A DNA stretch of 7,036 nucleotides from Nocardioidaceae bacterium. GTDB taxonomy: Bacteria; Actinomycetota; Actinomycetes; Propionibacteriales; Nocardioidaceae. Of the stretch, positions 5,855-7,036 are shown one piece after another; position 1 is the first letter of the stretch, and each line of letters starts with the position of its first letter. The translations under genes and the position numbers were made by a program. The notes under the pieces are model-generated. The model did not search any database. It was not told the origin of the DNA and worked only from the letters and a program-made list of their open reading frames with translations. The stretch covers positions 1 through 7,036 of the forward strand of contig JACCZJ010000130.1 in assembly GCA_013696065.1 (NCBI GenBank), written 5' to 3'.

Positions 5855-6073
5855 GTGGACGGCACTTTGAATGGCTCGTTGAACATGATCGGGTATGGCC
5901 TTGCGGCCATCGGCCCCGGCGTTGGTATCGGTCTGATCTTCGCGGCCTACATCAACGGCGTCGCCCGTCAGCCCGAAGCACGTGGCACCCTACAAAGCAT
6001 CGCCATCTTGGGCTTTGCGCTCGCCGAAGCGCTCGCGATCATCGGTATTGCCCTCGCGTTCGTCTTGAAGTGA
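5855..6073 (+). CDS. atpE: F1Fo ATP synthase subunit c
   Basis: Subunit c assembles into the membrane rotor ring and carries one proton per copy on a buried carboxylate. The product is 72 residues, two transmembrane hairpin helices. Helix 1 has the glycine packing motif GPGVGIG (20-26). The polar loop has the conserved RQP at 38-40, and helix 2 carries the proton-binding glutamate E58 in LAEALAIIG. The residue after E58 is alanine and the sodium-binding serine/threonine set is absent, so proton coupling is expected. It starts at GTG 5855 after AAAGGAAAG (5839-5847). The c subunit is the target region of bedaquiline in mycobacteria, but nothing here speaks to sensitivity. Around ten copies per enzyme are needed, so stronger translation than that of its neighbours would be expected. 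Confidence 0.97.
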   Translation: MDGTLNGSLNMIGYGLAAIGPGVGIGLIFAAYINGVARQPEARGTLQSIAILGFALAEALAIIGIALAFVLK

Positions 6074-6126
6074 TCTGAGTCAAGCCGAAACGCCGATCTG
6101 ACTCACGAAGGAGTCACTCATGAGTC
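6072..6126 (+). promoter_or_regulatory. GAGTC/GACTC repeat cluster with competing hairpins at the atpF start
   Basis: The atpE-atpF gap holds TGAGTCA (A, 6076-6082), TGACTCA (B, 6099-6105), GAGTCA (C, 6111-6116) and TGAGTC (D, 6121-6126, overlapping the atpF ATG). B can pair perfectly with A (7 bp, 16-base loop), with C (6 bp, 6-base loop ACGAAG) or with D (6 bp). B:C covers part of the atpF Shine-Dalgarno AAGGAG (6108-6113), and B:D covers the start codon. A:B leaves both free. Also visible are the near-identical direct repeats GATCTGAGTCA (6072-6082) and GATCTGACTCA (6095-6105), and a 10-bp palindrome ACTCATGAGT (6116-6125) on the start codon. Pairings are seen directly. A control role for atpF translation is inference. 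Confidence 0.5.
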
Positions 6127-6668
6127 TTCGCTTCCTAGCAGCGGAAGAGGGAGAACCCAACCCGCTGGCGCCGCACCTTGCAGAGATCGTCTTGGCGCTC
6201 GTCGTGTTCTTGATCTTGGTCTACTTGATCTCGAAGTTCGTCATGCCGAACTTCGAGAAGACGTTCGCCAAGCGAACCCAGGCAATCGAGGGTGGTCTGG
6301 CTGAGGCTGAGCGCAAACAGGCCGAAGCTGACCGCCAGCTCGCTGACTTAAATCAGCGGCTCTCCGAGGCCCGCCACGAGGCGGCTCGCATCCGCGAAGA
6401 TGCACGGGAGCAAGGCGCGCAAATCGTTGTGGAGATGCGCGAGCAAGCCCAAGCCGAAGCGGCTCGGATCACGGCCAATGCGCATACGCAGATCGAGGCC
6501 GAAAAGCAACAGGTGCTCGGACAGCTCAAGATGGAGGTGGGCACCCTCGCTACCGGTCTCGCGAGCCGCATCGTGGGTGAGTCGCTCGAAGATGAGGCGC
6601 GTCAGCGCCGCACCGTCGAGCGTTTCCTCGCTGAACTCGAGAGTCAGCCGGCCGGACAGAGCTCCTGA
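6120..6668 (+). CDS. atpF: F1Fo ATP synthase subunit b
   Basis: Subunit b is the dimeric peripheral stalk that holds the F1 head against rotation of the c-ring. The product is 182 residues: a short N-terminus, one membrane helix at about 22-42 (EIVLALVVFLILVYLISKFV), then a long charged helical region (45-150) rich in A, E, Q and R as expected of a right-handed coiled coil, and a C-terminal part that contacts delta. The ATG at 6120 has a near-ideal AAGGAG at 6108-6113 with 6-base spacing, but that site lies within potential hairpins (see the repeat cluster entry). The stop overlaps the atpH start by one base (TGATG, 6666-6670). It is a separate gene, unlike the b-delta fusion of mycobacteria, which also argues against a mycobacterial source. 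Confidence 0.96.
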   Translation: MSLRFLAAEEGEPNPLAPHLAEIVLALVVFLILVYLISKFVMPNFEKTFAKRTQAIEGGLAEAERKQAEADRQLADLNQRLSEARHEAARIREDAREQGAQIVVEMREQAQAEAARITANAHTQIEAEKQQVLGQLKMEVGTLATGLASRIVGESLEDEARQRRTVERFLAELESQPAGQSS

Positions 6669-7036
6669 TGCGTGGGATTTCTGCCGAAGGCATGGCCGCC
6701 TCTACGGAACGGCTGGAGTCGCTTGCCGCAGAAGGCGATGCCGAACAGTTGGGCGCCGAGCTGTTTGCCGTGGCAGACGTCGTCAGTCGTGAGGCGTCGC
6801 TGCGCCGTGCGATGACCGACCCGTCGGCATCCGCTGCTGCCAAGAGCGGCTTGGCGCGGGCTGTCTTGTCCGACAAAGTCTCAGAGCCGACGGTTGAAGT
6901 CTTGGCTGCAGCAGCAGGGGCGCGCTGGTCGTCGGCGTCGGACTTCGTCCACGCCCTGGAACAATTTGACGCGCTGGCTCTGGTGATCGCCTCTGAGCGC
7001 GACGGCCAGCTCAGCGAGCGCGAAGACGAGCTCTTC
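6668..7036 (+). CDS. atpH: F1Fo ATP synthase subunit delta (3' end outside window)
   Basis: Delta sits on top of F1 and binds the b stalk, completing the stator. The frame opened by ATG 6668 stays open to the window end, giving the first 123 residues of an expected 260-280 for the long actinobacterial form. It begins MRGISAEGMAASTERLESL and shows ELFAVADVV (31-39), the family-typical LRRAMTDPSASAAAKSGLAR (45-64), VLAAAAGARWSS (78-89) and the last visible residues EREDELF. The start overlaps the atpF stop (TGATG), so translation is probably coupled. There is no frameshift in the visible part. The remaining subunits alpha, gamma, beta and epsilon (atpA, G, D, C) are expected downstream. Confidence 0.94.
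   Translation, partial: MRGISAEGMAASTERLESLAAEGDAEQLGAELFAVADVVSREASLRRAMTDPSASAAAKSGLARAVLSDKVSEPTVEVLAAAAGARWSSASDFVHALEQFDALALVIASERDGQLSEREDELF

Noticed and set aside
5458..6078. A 206-codon plus-strand frame spanning the end of atpB and all of atpE
   Set aside because: It is out of frame with two unmistakable ATP synthase genes, and its arginine/histidine-rich composition and lack of motifs mark it as a shadow.
1..7036. A novel defence, mobile or biosynthetic system hidden in the window
   Set aside because: All coding space is taken by recognisable conserved genes in a known order. I see no terminal repeats, integrase, toxin-antitoxin pair, CRISPR repeats or unexplained gap over 150 bases.

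Overview
The window is a GC-rich (roughly 62-63% by eye) stretch of conserved actinobacterial housekeeping DNA with every gene on the + strand. Gene order is rpmE - prfA - prmC - threonylcarbamoyl-AMP synthase - wecA/rfe - AtpI-like - AtpZ-like - atpB - atpE - atpF - atpH (cut off by the window end). The same order is known in Mycobacterium tuberculosis (Rv1298 onward), but here atpF (b) and atpH (delta) are two separate genes, whereas mycobacteria carry a fused b-delta protein. The ATP synthase a and delta subunits look most like those of Propionibacteriales (Nocardioides/Propionibacteriaceae type). That placement is made from memory of the families, not from a search.

Region 1 (1-2980) is a translation-fidelity block: zinc-type ribosomal protein L31, release factor RF1, the methyltransferase that modifies RF1's GGQ glutamine, and the enzyme making the threonylcarbamoyl donor for tRNA t6A. 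A strong terminator-like hairpin lies between rpmE and prfA. From prfA to wecA the genes overlap by 1-4 bases at each junction, so they are probably one translationally coupled unit. Region 2 (2980-4125) is a polytopic MraY/WecA-family sugar-phosphate transferase for polyprenol-linked envelope glycan synthesis.

Region 3 (4126-7036) is the start of the F1Fo ATP synthase operon. A 123-145 bp gap after wecA holds a plausible promoter and a foldable leader that abuts a Shine-Dalgarno. Then come two small membrane proteins (AtpI-like and AtpZ-like), the proton channel (a), the rotor ring subunit (c), the peripheral stalk (b), and the first 123 codons of delta.

I see no mobile element, CRISPR array, tRNA or rRNA, and no novel gene system. 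The points worth a second look are small-scale: (1) a probable one-base frameshift at a five-G run in the 5' end of the AtpI-like gene; (2) a cluster of GAGTC/GACTC repeats around the atpF start that allows mutually exclusive hairpins, one covering the atpF ribosome binding site; (3) the internal terminator-like hairpin after rpmE; (4) the atp promoter and leader; (5) a promoter-like, possibly leaderless start for the AtpZ-like gene.
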